From Vibrio variabilis (GTDB taxonomy: Bacteria; Pseudomonadota; Gammaproteobacteria; Enterobacterales; Vibrionaceae), in contig NZ_JYJK01000125.1 in NCBI RefSeq assembly GCF_003263785.1, forward strand, positions 1-64,000: a DNA stretch of 64,000 nucleotides, read 5' to 3'. Numbering within the stretch: the stretch's first letter is position 1; each line of letters opens with the position of its first letter. Of the stretch, positions 27,981 through 37,447 are shown piece by piece. A program made the translations under genes and the position numbers. The notes beneath the pieces are model-generated. The model was not told the origin of the DNA. It ran no database searches and was given only the letters and a program-made list of their open reading frames with translations.

Positions 27981-28939
27981 TTAGCAGTAGCCGTAACTCA
28001 TCAAACGTTGATAACGACGCTCAAGTAAGTTGTCTTCTTCAAGTTGGTCTAGCTCTTCTAGCTGACGAAGTAACGTCGCTTTCATGTTCGCTGCCATTTG
28101 AATCGTATCGCGATGCGCGCCGCCAAGTGGCTCTTCAATGATTTCATCGATAAGCTCTAGCTCTTTAAGACGCGGAGCAATCAAGCCCATTGCCTCTGCG
28201 GCTTGTGGGGCTTTATCTGAATCACGCCAAAGGATAGATGCACAACCTTCAGGAGAAATGACTGAGTAGGTAGAGTATTGAAGCATGTTCACGTAGTCAC
28301 CCACACCGATAGCGAGTGCACCACCAGAACCGCCTTCACCAACAACGTTACAGATAACCGGCACTTTCAGACCTGCCATCACTTTCAGGTTCATTGCGAT
28401 CGCTTCAGACTGACCGCGCTCTTCTGCGCCAACACCAGGGTAAGCACCCGCCGTGTCGATAAAGGTGATAATTGGCATGTTAAAACGCTCAGCCATACGC
28501 ATTAAACGCAGTGCTTTGCGGTAGCCTTCTGGCTTCGGCATACCAAAGTTACGCTTAACCTTGTCCTTGGTCTCACGGCCTTTTTGATGACCAATGATCA
28601 TCACAGGTCGACCTTCTAGCGAGCCATACCGCCAACAATCGCTTTGTCGTCAGCAAACGCGCGATCGCCAGCCAACTCATCAAACTCAGTAAATACGTGT
28701 TCGATGTAATCCAGCGTGTATGGACGCTGTGGGTGACGAGCAAGCTGCGCAACCTGCCATGCACCAAGGTCACTAAAGATTTTCTTTTTAAGCTCTAAGC
28801 TTTTCTTCTCTAGTTGTTCAATTTCTTTATCTAAGTCAATTGCACTGTCACCACCATGACGAGACACGTCACGCAGGGCTTCAATTTTTGCTTCTAGTTC
28901 GGCAATTGGCTTTTCAAATTCAAGAAAGTTCAAGCTCAT
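27981..28939 (-). CDS. accA: Acetyl-CoA carboxylase carboxyltransferase alpha subunit, frameshifted as sequenced
   Basis: Essential first step of fatty acid synthesis, with AccBCD. The N-terminal part begins MSLNFLEFEKPIAELEAKIEAL and reads to AIVGGMAR, then hits TAG. Restoring one C at about 28620 (CGCTAG to CGCCTAG) gives GGMARLEGRPVMIIGHQKG and joins the frame with TFIDTAGAYPGVGAEERGQS and GEGGSGGALAIGVGD. Repaired length is 319, the family norm. An essential gene cannot be broken, so I treat this as an error in the sequence. Confidence 0.95.
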
Positions 28940-28960
28940 CTATGAATCCTTTTCGATTCC

Positions 28961-28987
28961 GCTCAGACACCGATGTGTGTCCGAGCT
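28961..28987. repeat. Hairpin in the dnaE-accA gap
   Basis: GCTCAGACAC and GTGTCCGAGC form a stem with one mismatch around six bases, without a T run. Possible processing or attenuation element between dnaE and accA. Confidence 0.4.
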
Positions 28988-28990
28988 CAA

Positions 28991-31900
28991 TTAGTTAAAT
29001 TCGAGTTCTACCTGGTCTTTACCAAGTAACTGCTGTAATTCTTCCAGTAACGCATCGTTTGGCGTTACTCGCCACTGTGTTCCTAACGTGAGCTTCGCTC
29101 TTGCATCTGCACGCTGGTAGTAAATATTAACAGGTACTGTGCCATCTTTGTGAGGCGTTAATATTTCTGTGAAGCGTTGGTAAAAACGCTCATCGATCTG
29201 TTGCTCTAGCAACGAAATAGACAACCCTCGAGTAAATTTCTCTCGAGCGCTACCGAGATCTAAAACTTCGCGGGCGGACATTTTAAGCCCACCATTGAAG
29301 TCATCAAAGCTGACCTGTCCAGAAACGACCACTATTTTATCTTTTTCTAACAATTCAGCATATTTATCTAGCGCATCTGAGAACAACATCACTTCCATAC
29401 GACCACTGCGATCATCGAGTGTCATGATACCGATACGCGTACCGCGCTTGGTGGTCATTACACGAGCGGCAATCACGAGGCCTGCGACCGTCAGCGATTG
29501 ATCACGACGTGTCGGAGTGGCGTCTTTTAGTCGACAACTGGTGTATTTAGTAAGTTCCTTCAGATAGGCGTTTATTGGGTGCCCGGTCAAATAAAGACCT
29601 AAGGTTTCGCGCTCGCCTTCTAGCCACACCTTTTCCGGCCACGCGGGCACTTGGGTGTACTTGTGTTCAACTTCCTCGGGCGCATCCGTCAGTACGCCAA
29701 ACATATCGCCCTGTCCGAACGCTTCAGCTTGGTGATGTTGACTCGCCGCCTTCACGGCATCATTGAGCGACGCCATCAATGCCGCTCGATGAGGGCCAAG
29801 CTTATCCAGTGCGCCCGCCATGATCAACTTTTCAATGACGCGCTTGTTGACCTTTTTCAGATCGATGCGGGCGCAGAAATCAAACAGGTCGCGGAAGTAG
29901 CCATCCTTGTTTCTAGCTTCAATAATGGCATCGATTGGGCCTTCACCGACACCTTTAATTGCGCCGATACCATAAACAATCGCACCTTCATCGTTCACAT
30001 TGAAGCGGAACAAACCGGCGTTAATATCAGGCGGCAGCACCTTGAGCTTCATACGGAAACATTCATCGACAAGGCCGACAACCTTCTCGGTGTTATCCAT
30101 ATCGGCGGTCATAACTGCAGCCATAAACTCAGCTGGGTAATGTCTCTTAAGCCATAGAGTTTGGTACGATACCAGTGCATAAGCAGCAGAGTGCGATTTG
30201 TTAAAGCCATAACCTGCGAACTTTTCTACCAAGTCGAAGATCTTCATCGCCAACTCGCCGTCGACACCATTTTTAATGGCACCTTCTTCAAATACAGCGC
30301 GCTGCTTGGCCATCTCTTCTGGCTTTTTCTTACCCATTGCACGACGCAGCATGTCCGCGCCGCCCAGCGTATAGCCCGCTAGGATCTGGGCGATCTGCAT
30401 GACCTGCTCTTGGTAAAGAATGATGCCGTAGGTTGGCTCTAGCGTCTCTTTCAGTGATTCGTGTTGCCACGTTTCATCTGGATAGGAAACGGCTTCTCGC
30501 CCGTGCTTACGGTCGATAAAGTTATCTACCATGCCTGATTGCAACGGCCCCGGACGGAACAGTGCTACCAATGCGATGATATCTTCAAAACAGTCTGGCT
30601 GAAGACGCTTGATAAGCTCTTTCATACCACGTGATTCAAGCTGGAATACCGCGGTGGTTTCTGAGTTTTGCAGCAGTTGGAATGACGGCTGGTCATCAAG
30701 AGGAATCGACTCGATACGAACCGGCTCTTTGCCTCTTTTTCCAGACGTGGGTTAATCAGTCCCAGCGCCCAGTCGATAATAGTTAGGGTTCGTAGACCCA
30801 AGAAGTCGAATTTAACTAGGCCAGCCGTTTCTACGTCGTTTTTATCAAACTGGGTAACTGGGAATTGACCTTCTGAATCCGCGTAGATCGGCGCAAAATC
30901 GGTGATCGTGGTCGGTGAAATAACCACACCACCGGCGTGTTTACCAGCGTTACGAGTACACCCTTCAAGGATACGACACATATCGATGAGATCGCGAACT
31001 TCTTCATCGTTGTCATACAACTGTGGCAGCGCAGGCTCAACATCAAACGCTTTTTGCAGCGTCATCCCCGGATCGCCCGGAATCAATTTGGAAATGCGAT
31101 CCACAAAGCCAAATGGATGACCAAGTACGCGGCCTACGTCTCGAATCACCGCTTTTGCGGCCATAGTACCAAAGGTAATGATCTGCGACACCGCATCTCG
31201 GCCATACATTTCCGCTACGTGGTCAATGACTTGGTCACGTTTATCCATACAGAAGTCGACATCGAAATCGGGCATGGAGACACGTTCAGGGTTCAAGAAG
31301 CGCTCGAATAGCAAATCGTATTCTAGAGGATCGAGATCGGTGATTTTAAGTGCGTACGCCACCAGCGAGCCCGCACCCGAACCACGTCCAGGCCCTACCG
31401 GTATCGCATTATCTTTTGACCACTGGATGAACTCCATTACGATCAAGAAGTAGCCCGGGAACCCCATCTGGTTGATAACGTCGAGCTCAACCTGCAAGCG
31501 CTCGTCGTACTCAGGTCTGCGCTCAAGTCGCACCTGCTCATCTGGGAATAGGAACTCCAAACGCTCCTCTAGGCCTTCTCTCGACTTCATTACCAGGAAG
31601 TCGGTTTCCTTCATGCCGTCTGTCGGGAACGCGGGTAGGAAGTACTCACCAAGCCTGACCGTTACGTTACAGCGCTTGGCAATTTCTACCGAGTTTTGCA
31701 GTGCTTCTGGAATGTCGGCAAATAGCTCGCACATTTCCTCTTCACTGCGCAGGTATTGTTGGTCACTGTAGCGCTTAGGACGACGAGGATCATCAAGGTA
31801 TAGCCGTCATGAATGGCCACGCGGATCTCGTGGGCATCGAACAGCTCTTTATCAACAAACACCACTTCATTGGTTGCAACGACCGGAAGCTCTAACTCTT

Positions 31901-32468
31901 CCGCGAGATCAACGGCAAAATGCAGGTAGCTCTCCTCGTCGGCACGTCCGGTTCGGATGAGCTCGAGGTAAAAGCGATCAGGAAAGTGTGTTTGATAGAA
32001 AGCCGCACACTGCTTGGCTAAGCTTTGGTTGCCTTTTAGTAGTGCCTTACCGACCTCACCATCTTTTGCGCCAGAGAGCACAATCAGCCCTTCTGACAAC
32101 TCCGCTAGCCAAGCCTTGTCGATGACAGGTTGATGCTGAACATGGCCTCGAAGGTAGGCTTTTGAAATCAGCAAAGTCAGATTGTTATACCCTGTGTTGT
32201 CAGCAGCAAGCACAGTTACGCGTGTCAGCTCTTCGCCAAACTCATCCGATTGCATCGAAAAGTCAGCCCCTATCAGCGGCTTAATACCTGCCGAGTGAGC
32301 ATTACCATAAAACTTGACGAGACCACATAGGTTGGTGAAATCAGTCAGCGCCATCGCGGGCATGCCTAACTCTGCCACCTTCTTCACTAATGGTGGCACC
32401 TTGGATAGGCCGTCCACCATCGAGAAGTCACTGTGAACACGTAAGTGTATAAACTTGGGGTCTGACAT
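28991..32468 (-). CDS. dnaE: DNA polymerase III alpha subunit, two frameshifts as sequenced
   Basis: Replicative polymerase catalytic subunit. Three overlapping frames make up the protein: a PHP domain (FIHLRVHSDFSMVDGLSK), a central polymerase part (DFDVDFCMDKRD with catalytic aspartates) and a C-terminal part (GYGFNKSHSAAYALVSYQT, then the OB fold LTVAGLVIAARVMTTKRGTRIG). Break 1 at about 31794: one missing base restores GYTLDDPRRPKRYSDQQYLR. Break 2 at about 30736-30740: one A missing from an A run restores PRLEKRGKEPVRIESIPLDD. With both repaired the gene is exactly 1160 codons (1159 residues), which is the Vibrio DnaE length. Confidence 0.96.
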
Positions 32469-32533
32469 AATGAATCCTAAATCGTCATGACATCCTAACG
32501 GCTAACACATGGCCATTAGTGTTTAATTTGCTT

Positions 32534-32577
32534 TACTCTTCAGCACCTAGTCTTCAATACCTAGCCTTCAATGCCTA
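32534..32577. repeat. 14-bp imperfect tandem repeat at the rnhB 3' end
   Basis: CTAGTCTTCAATAC and CTAGCCTTCAATGC follow each other, with a weaker third unit (TACTCTTCAGCAC) before and CTAGGG after. It spans the rnhB stop codon and the rnhB-dnaE gap. Confidence 0.65.
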
Positions 32578-33187
32578 GGGCGCGCTTTACTGGCTTGAAG
32601 CTTTTACGATGCTCGGCAATCACACCATGTTGCTCAATGGCCTCAAAATGCGCTTTAGTTGGATAGCCTTTGTGCTTAGCGAACCCAAATTCAGGGTGCA
32701 GAGCATCCAGCTCCTCCATCTCTTGGTCACGAACCACTTTGGCAATGATCGAGGCTGCACTGATCTCAGCAACACGTAGATCGCCTTTAACCACGGCTTG
32801 TGCAGCCATTGATAATTCTGGCGTTCGGTTACCATCAATCAGCACCATATCCGGCTGAACTTTAAGTCCTGCCACCGCACGCTGCATCGCTACCATAGTC
32901 GCCTGTAGGATATTGAGCTCATCAATTTCTTCAGGAGAACAACGTCCGACCGCCCAAGCCAGCGCCTTTTCTTTGATCTCTGGATAGAGCGCAAGACGCT
33001 TTTTCTCAGACAGTTTTTTCGAATCGTTAAGGCCTTCAATCGGATTATTTGGGTCTAGGATAACCGCTGCCGTTACGACATCGCCAACGAGTGGTCCGCG
33101 CCCCACTTCATCCACACCTGCGATCGCGGTATAGCCTTGTGGATATTCAAAAGGAGGCAGTTCTACAGGCGTTTTTTTCTTAGTCAT
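32561..33187 (-). CDS. rnhB: Ribonuclease HII
   Basis: 208 residues. Removes RNA and single ribonucleotides from RNA-DNA hybrids. Active-site acids are in AGVDEVGRGPLVGDV (the paired D-E near residue 25), VLIDGNRTPEL, and AEISAASIIAKVVRD. The start overlaps the lpxB stop by four bases, so it is coupled to lpxB. Confidence 0.96.
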   Translation of the reverse strand: MTKKKTPVELPPFEYPQGYTAIAGVDEVGRGPLVGDVVTAAVILDPNNPIEGLNDSKKLSEKKRLALYPEIKEKALAWAVGRCSPEEIDELNILQATMVAMQRAVAGLKVQPDMVLIDGNRTPELSMAAQAVVKGDLRVAEISAASIIAKVVRDQEMEELDALHPEFGFAKHKGYPTKAHFEAIEQHGVIAEHRKSFKPVKRALGIEG

Positions 33188-34326
33188 AATCTATCTATCA
33201 ATTTTAGTACGGCGTCTGCGGCCTGTTTATCGGCATCCTTTCGGATCCAGTGGTGCATTTCAGTGAACTTCTCAATCATATCTTGATTGTCACCATTGAG
33301 CAGGCGCGTCAGTTCGGCATGCAAGTTTTCAGGGGTGCAGGCATCCAAAAGGAACTCTTTCACTATCTCGTCATCGGCCAAAATATTTGGCAGCGAGACG
33401 TACTTGGTCTTCACCAAACGCTTTGCCAAGAAGGCCGTGATAGCATTCATCTTGTACCCGACGACCATAGGTCTTTTGAGTAGCATACATTCTAACGCGA
33501 CAGTACCTGAGGCTAAAAGCACGGCATCGGATGCTGTGATCACGTTGCGTGCCGTGTCTTGCACAATATGAAAATCTAGCTCTGGCGCATAGTGCTGCCA
33601 CGCTTCGATAAACTGCTGCTTGCGCTTATCGTTCACAGCGGCGACCACAAATCCTAAAGTCGGGTCGTCGTTATTGAGTTTCTTACATGTTTCAATAAAT
33701 GGCTGAGAGAGCATCTTGAGCTCGTTGCCACGACTGCCCGGCAGAACAGCCAGCCATTTCTTGTCTGAATCTAGCCCTAACAACTGCTGCGCAGCGGCTT
33801 TGTCCGATTCCAAGGGGATCGCATCAGCAAGTGTATGTCCGACAAACTCACACGGCACGTTGAACTTGTCGTAGAAAGCTTTTTCAAATGGCAGGAACGC
33901 CAATACCAGATTGGTCGCTTCAGCGATGCCATGGATACGTTTTTGACGCCACGCCCAAACAGAAGGGCTCACGTAATGAACGGTTTTGGTGCCCGCTTTC
34001 TTAAGGTCTAACTCAAGCCTCAAATTGAAATCTGGCGCATCAATACCGACAAACACATCCACAGGATTCTCGGTAAAGTACTTCACTAGCTCTGCTTTTA
34101 CGTGCAATAGGCGTCTAAGTCGGCCCAGCACCTCAACCAGCCCCATAACGGCAAGCTCTTCCATATCGAACAGAGACTGACAGCCTTCGGCAATCATCTT
34201 TGGGCCACCAATGCCAACAAACTCAGCATCGGGGTAGCGCGCTTTAAGTGCTTTGATGAAACCCTCACCGAGGGTATCCCCAGAGAGTTCGCCCGCGACA
34301 ATACCGATGCGTAATGGTCGTTCCAT
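33184..34326 (-). CDS. lpxB: Lipid A disaccharide synthase
   Basis: 380 residues. Joins UDP-2,3-diacylglucosamine and lipid X in lipid A synthesis at the inner membrane. Visible are VAGELSGDTLGEGFIKALK, VGIDAPDFNLRLE, LPGSRGNELKML and the C-terminal glycosyltransferase part. A terminator-like hairpin separates it from lpxA upstream, so lpxB-rnhB-dnaE-accA may have their own promoter. Confidence 0.96.
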   Translation of the reverse strand: MERPLRIGIVAGELSGDTLGEGFIKALKARYPDAEFVGIGGPKMIAEGCQSLFDMEELAVMGLVEVLGRLRRLLHVKAELVKYFTENPVDVFVGIDAPDFNLRLELDLKKAGTKTVHYVSPSVWAWRQKRIHGIAEATNLVLAFLPFEKAFYDKFNVPCEFVGHTLADAIPLESDKAAAQQLLGLDSDKKWLAVLPGSRGNELKMLSQPFIETCKKLNNDDPTLGFVVAAVNDKRKQQFIEAWQHYAPELDFHIVQDTARNVITASDAVLLASGTVALECMLLKRPMVVGYKMNAITAFLAKRLVKTKYVSLPNILADDEIVKEFLLDACTPENLHAELTRLLNGDNQDMIEKFTEMHHWIRKDADKQAADAVLKLIDRL

Positions 34327-34368
34327 TGATGTTCCCTACTTACTTAAATTTATGGTTTTCTTAAAACA

Positions 34369-34402
34369 GAAAAAGACCGCCAGTTAGACTGGCGATCTTT
34401 TC
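34369..34402 (-). terminator. Terminator between lpxA and lpxB
   Basis: AAAAGACCGCCAGT pairs with ACTGGCGATCTTTT around three bases (one G-U), with a T-rich tail on the minus strand. It lies 20 bases past the lpxA stop. Confidence 0.8.
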
Positions 34403-34421
34403 AGCTTGGTCGTGCACGGAT

Positions 34422-35210
34422 TTAGCGAATAATGCCACGCTCAGAGGCTTCCAAGATCTCAACGAAGCGACCCACAGAGCTCCACTCTTTTGCCATTTCT
34501 TCAAGAACTGGCTTCACTTCCGCCAGTGTCTTTCCTGAACGATAGATTTCTTTATACGCTTTCTGTAGCGCGCGAAGCTCCGGCTTTTCAAAGCCATTAC
34601 GCTTCAGCCCCACTAGGTTGAGACCAAATGGCGTTGCGTGGTTACCCTGAGCCAGTACGTATGGTGGTACATCTTGAACCACTGCAGAGCAGCCGCCTAC
34701 ATAAGCGTAGGCACCAACCGTACAGAATGGATGTATCGCAGACAATGCCATGACACCAGCGTAATCATCCACAGTCACATGGCCACCAAGGATGGCATTG
34801 TTACCAATATGCGTGTGATTACCAACAATCACATCATGGGCAATGTGAGCATTCACACACAATAGGTTGTCGTTACCCACCACGGTCTGTGTTTTATCTT
34901 GAGTAGTTCCACGGTGAATTTGTACGCTCTCGCGAATAACGTTGCGATCACCAACGATAACACGCGTATCTTCACCGCCATACTTCTTATCTTGGTTTTC
35001 TTCACCGATAATCGCTTGAGGGAACACACGGTTATCATTGCCAATGGTTGTGTTACCTTTGATCACAACATGCGACATGATTTCGTTGTTTTCACCAATG
35101 GTGATATCACCCGAAATGTAGGTAAATGGTCCTACGGTGGTATTAGCACCGATAGTGACATTACCTTCGATAACAGCACTAGGGTGAATAGTGGCAGACT
35201 CATGAATCAT
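34422..35210 (-). CDS. lpxA: UDP-N-acetylglucosamine O-acyltransferase
   Basis: First enzyme of lipid A synthesis; 262 residues from ATG 35210 (MIHESATIHPSAVIEGNVTIG), the standard length. The frame opens seven codons further into fabZ and I reject that. Many left-handed beta-helix hexapeptide repeats are visible, and the catalytic His region NAHIAHDVIVGNHTH. One base separates it from the fabZ stop. Confidence 0.96.
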   Translation of the reverse strand: MIHESATIHPSAVIEGNVTIGANTTVGPFTYISGDITIGENNEIMSHVVIKGNTTIGNDNRVFPQAIIGEENQDKKYGGEDTRVIVGDRNVIRESVQIHRGTTQDKTQTVVGNDNLLCVNAHIAHDVIVGNHTHIGNNAILGGHVTVDDYAGVMALSAIHPFCTVGAYAYVGGCSAVVQDVPPYVLAQGNHATPFGLNLVGLKRNGFEKPELRALQKAYKEIYRSGKTLAEVKPVLEEMAKEWSSVGRFVEILEASERGIIR

Positions 35211-35211
35211 A

Positions 35212-35664
35212 TTAAAACTCTCTACGAGCACATTTCAGTTCAGCTGAACAAACGACTTCACCGTCAACTTTTGCAACACCGTTAAAGGCAGCAATACCGC
35301 GACGCTCTTTTACAAATTCAACTTCGATAATAAGCTGATCGCCTGGTACCACTGGCTTGCGGAATTTAGCCTTGTCAACACTTGCGAAGTAGTACAGTTC
35401 GTTATCCTTTGGTGCGCCAAACGACTTAAATGCCAATAGACCTGTCGCTTGTGCCATTGCTTCTAGGATCAATACACCTGGGAATACTGGCAACTGTGGA
35501 AAGTGACCAGTAAATTGCGGTTCATTCACAGAAACGTTCTTGATAGCGGTCAGATACTTTTCTTCTTGATAATCGGTCACTCGGTCGATAAGCAGGAACG
35601 GGTAACGATGTGGCAGAAGTTCCTGGATCTCAGTGATGTTCATAGTTTTAGTATCGGTGCTCAA
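35212..35664 (-). CDS. fabZ: 3-hydroxyacyl-ACP dehydratase FabZ
   Basis: 150 residues. Dehydratase of fatty acid elongation. Hot-dog fold motif LLPHRYPFLLIDRV and catalytic GHFPQLPVFPGVLILEAMAQ are clear. It shares the hydroxymyristoyl-ACP branch point with LpxA and LpxD, its operon neighbours. Confidence 0.96.
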   Translation of the reverse strand: MSTDTKTMNITEIQELLPHRYPFLLIDRVTDYQEEKYLTAIKNVSVNEPQFTGHFPQLPVFPGVLILEAMAQATGLLAFKSFGAPKDNELYYFASVDKAKFRKPVVPGDQLIIEVEFVKERRGIAAFNGVAKVDGEVVCSAELKCARREF

Positions 35665-35772
35665 AGTAAAAATCCTATATCAATTCTTTGCTAATCTAGA
35701 GGCATTATATACCCAAATGCCCCGCAGTGTCAGTCAGGAGCAACGCTCAACCTGAACCAAGTTCACGCACAT

Positions 35773-35801
35773 AAAAAGACTCGCCTTAAGCGAGCCTTTT
35801 T
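35773..35801 (-). terminator. Terminator between lpxD and fabZ
   Basis: CTCGC and GCGAG with flanking G-T pairs form a stem around CTTAA, followed on the minus strand by CTTTTTA. Confidence 0.78.
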
Positions 35802-35821
35802 CATTGAGCTGAGTAAGAGAA

Positions 35822-36853
35822 TTAATCCTCTTGCTGCTCGAGCAGTTTTTCTACCGCTTTTAGGCGCTTGTTCATCTCATCGATGCGATGAACGCGAGTC
35901 GCGGTCTTACGCCACTCTTTGTTAGTCTGAAGAGGAATACCGGACGAGTAGATGCCTTTCTCTGGCAAGCTGCGCATCACCATGCCCATACCCGTGACGA
36001 TAACACCATCGGCAATCTCAATGTGACCATTAAGCACACTGGCACCACCGATTTGGCAATATTTGCCAATCTTAGTACTACCAGCAACAATAGTACCACC
36101 GGCCATCGCAGTGCCATATCCGATGTGCACATTGTGGGCAATCTGCATCTGGTTATCGATGATGACATTATCTTCGATAATCGTGTCATCCAAGGCTCCG
36201 CGGTCAATCGTAGTACACGCGCCGATTTCAACACGATTACCAATTCTCACCGTGCCAAGCTGAGGGATCTTAATCCACTCACCTTTTTCATTGGCATAAC
36301 CAAAACCATCAGAGCCAATAACGGTGCTTGATTGCACCAAGCAATCCGAGCCCATCACCACATCGTGATAGATGGCAACGTTGGCCCAAAGCCTGGTATT
36401 TGCACCAAGTTTTGCGCCTTTACCAATGAAACAGCCCGCGCCGATAACCACATTGTCACCCAGCTCTACACCGGCCTCTACGACAGCATTTGCACCAATA
36501 GAAACGTTATTCCCCAAGACTGCGTCCGGGGATACGACAGCGCTAGCTGCAATCCCGGAAGAGGCAGGGCTTGGTGTGCTGTCGAGCGCTTGAGCCACTT
36601 TTGCGTAAGCGACATACGGGTCCGCAACGACTAGCGCATTGGTTTTACAATGTTCTAGCTCAGAGGCTTTTACCATAATCGCTGAAGCGCCGCATTCACC
36701 AAGATGCTTTGCGTATTTAACGTTGGTTAAAAACGTAATTTCGCCTTCGCCCGCTCTGTCCATAGGAGCAACGGTGTGGATTTGTACATTCCCATCACCA
36801 TGCAATTCGCCACCTGTGATTTCAGCAAGCTGTGCTAACGTCAATGCTGTCAT
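35822..36853 (-). CDS. lpxD: UDP-3-O-acylglucosamine N-acyltransferase
   Basis: 343 residues. Third step of lipid A synthesis. It has the N-terminal uridine-binding domain and a long left-handed beta-helix (repeated hexapeptides such as VSIGANAVVEAGVELGDNVV). The catalytic His is in QMQIAHNVHIGYGTAMAG. It lies 22 bases downstream of skp on the same strand. Confidence 0.96.
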   Translation of the reverse strand: MTALTLAQLAEITGGELHGDGNVQIHTVAPMDRAGEGEITFLTNVKYAKHLGECGASAIMVKASELEHCKTNALVVADPYVAYAKVAQALDSTPSPASSGIAASAVVSPDAVLGNNVSIGANAVVEAGVELGDNVVIGAGCFIGKGAKLGANTRLWANVAIYHDVVMGSDCLVQSSTVIGSDGFGYANEKGEWIKIPQLGTVRIGNRVEIGACTTIDRGALDDTIIEDNVIIDNQMQIAHNVHIGYGTAMAGGTIVAGSTKIGKYCQIGGASVLNGHIEIADGVIVTGMGMVMRSLPEKGIYSSGIPLQTNKEWRKTATRVHRIDEMNKRLKAVEKLLEQQED

Positions 36854-36875
36854 GTTATTCCTACTAGCTAACTAA

Positions 36876-37385
36876 TTACTTGAGAGAGTCGATAACTTTG
36901 CTTGAGATATTAAACTCTTCTTTCGCGTAGCCTACCGCTTGAATGTCGATGATCATGTCATAGCCTTCTTTCTCAGCAACTTTCTCAACAGCTTCTTGGA
37001 TAGTTTTGAATAGCTTTTGCTTTTCTTCCGCTTCGCGACGTTGGCTCTCTTTCTCTAGCGCTTGGCCTTTGATCTTGTACTTGCTATCAAGCTGACCAAT
37101 TTCGATACGCAGTTTTTCTACTTCTTCCGAACCGAGTAGTTCGCCATCACGCTGTAGCTTTTCCATTTTCTTGGTAGCTTCAGCTTGGATTGCTTGCAGC
37201 TCAGCCGCTTTGTCTTTGAACTCGTTCTGTAGTTTTTGAAGCGTTGCTTCACGTTGTGGAAGCGCTTGGAAAACTTGTAGCGTGTTCACGTAGCCAATTT
37301 TCTGAGCCGCTTCTGCTGCTGTAGCAAACATTGAAGAGGTAAGGATAACTAGGCCAAGACCAGCCGCTTTCATCATATTTTTCAA
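36876..37385 (-). CDS. skp: Periplasmic chaperone Skp/OmpH
   Basis: 169 residues with a signal peptide (cleavage expected near ATAAEAA-QKIGYV) and a long, highly charged coiled-coil, as in the trimeric Skp chaperone that carries unfolded outer-membrane proteins to the BAM complex. Lies between bamA and lpxD as in relatives. Possible start at ATG 37385 or three codons in. Confidence 0.94.
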   Translation of the reverse strand: MKNMMKAAGLGLVILTSSMFATAAEAAQKIGYVNTLQVFQALPQREATLQKLQNEFKDKAAELQAIQAEATKKMEKLQRDGELLGSEEVEKLRIEIGQLDSKYKIKGQALEKESQRREAEEKQKLFKTIQEAVEKVAEKEGYDMIIDIQAVGYAKEEFNISSKVIDSLK

Positions 37386-37421
37386 GGTCGATTCCTCTGT
37401 TTAAAAAACTTGTATTTACTT

Positions 37422-37447
37422 ATGCTGTGGGAGCAAGTCCCACAGAA
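37422..37447. repeat. Hairpin in the bamA-skp gap
   Basis: CTGTGGGA and TCCCACAG form an 8-bp stem right after the bamA stop; there is no T run, so it is likely an mRNA processing or stability element. Confidence 0.45.

Noticed and set aside
28991..32468. dnaE as a split or programmed-frameshift gene
   Set aside because: There are two breaks at ordinary base runs with no slippery site or stimulator, and nearby essential genes carry the same kind of break; sequence error is simpler. Repaired length equals the normal 1159 residues.
35212..35231. lpxA start seven codons upstream, overlapping fabZ
   Set aside because: The standard 262-residue LpxA begins at MIHESATIHPSA (35210), one base after the fabZ stop.
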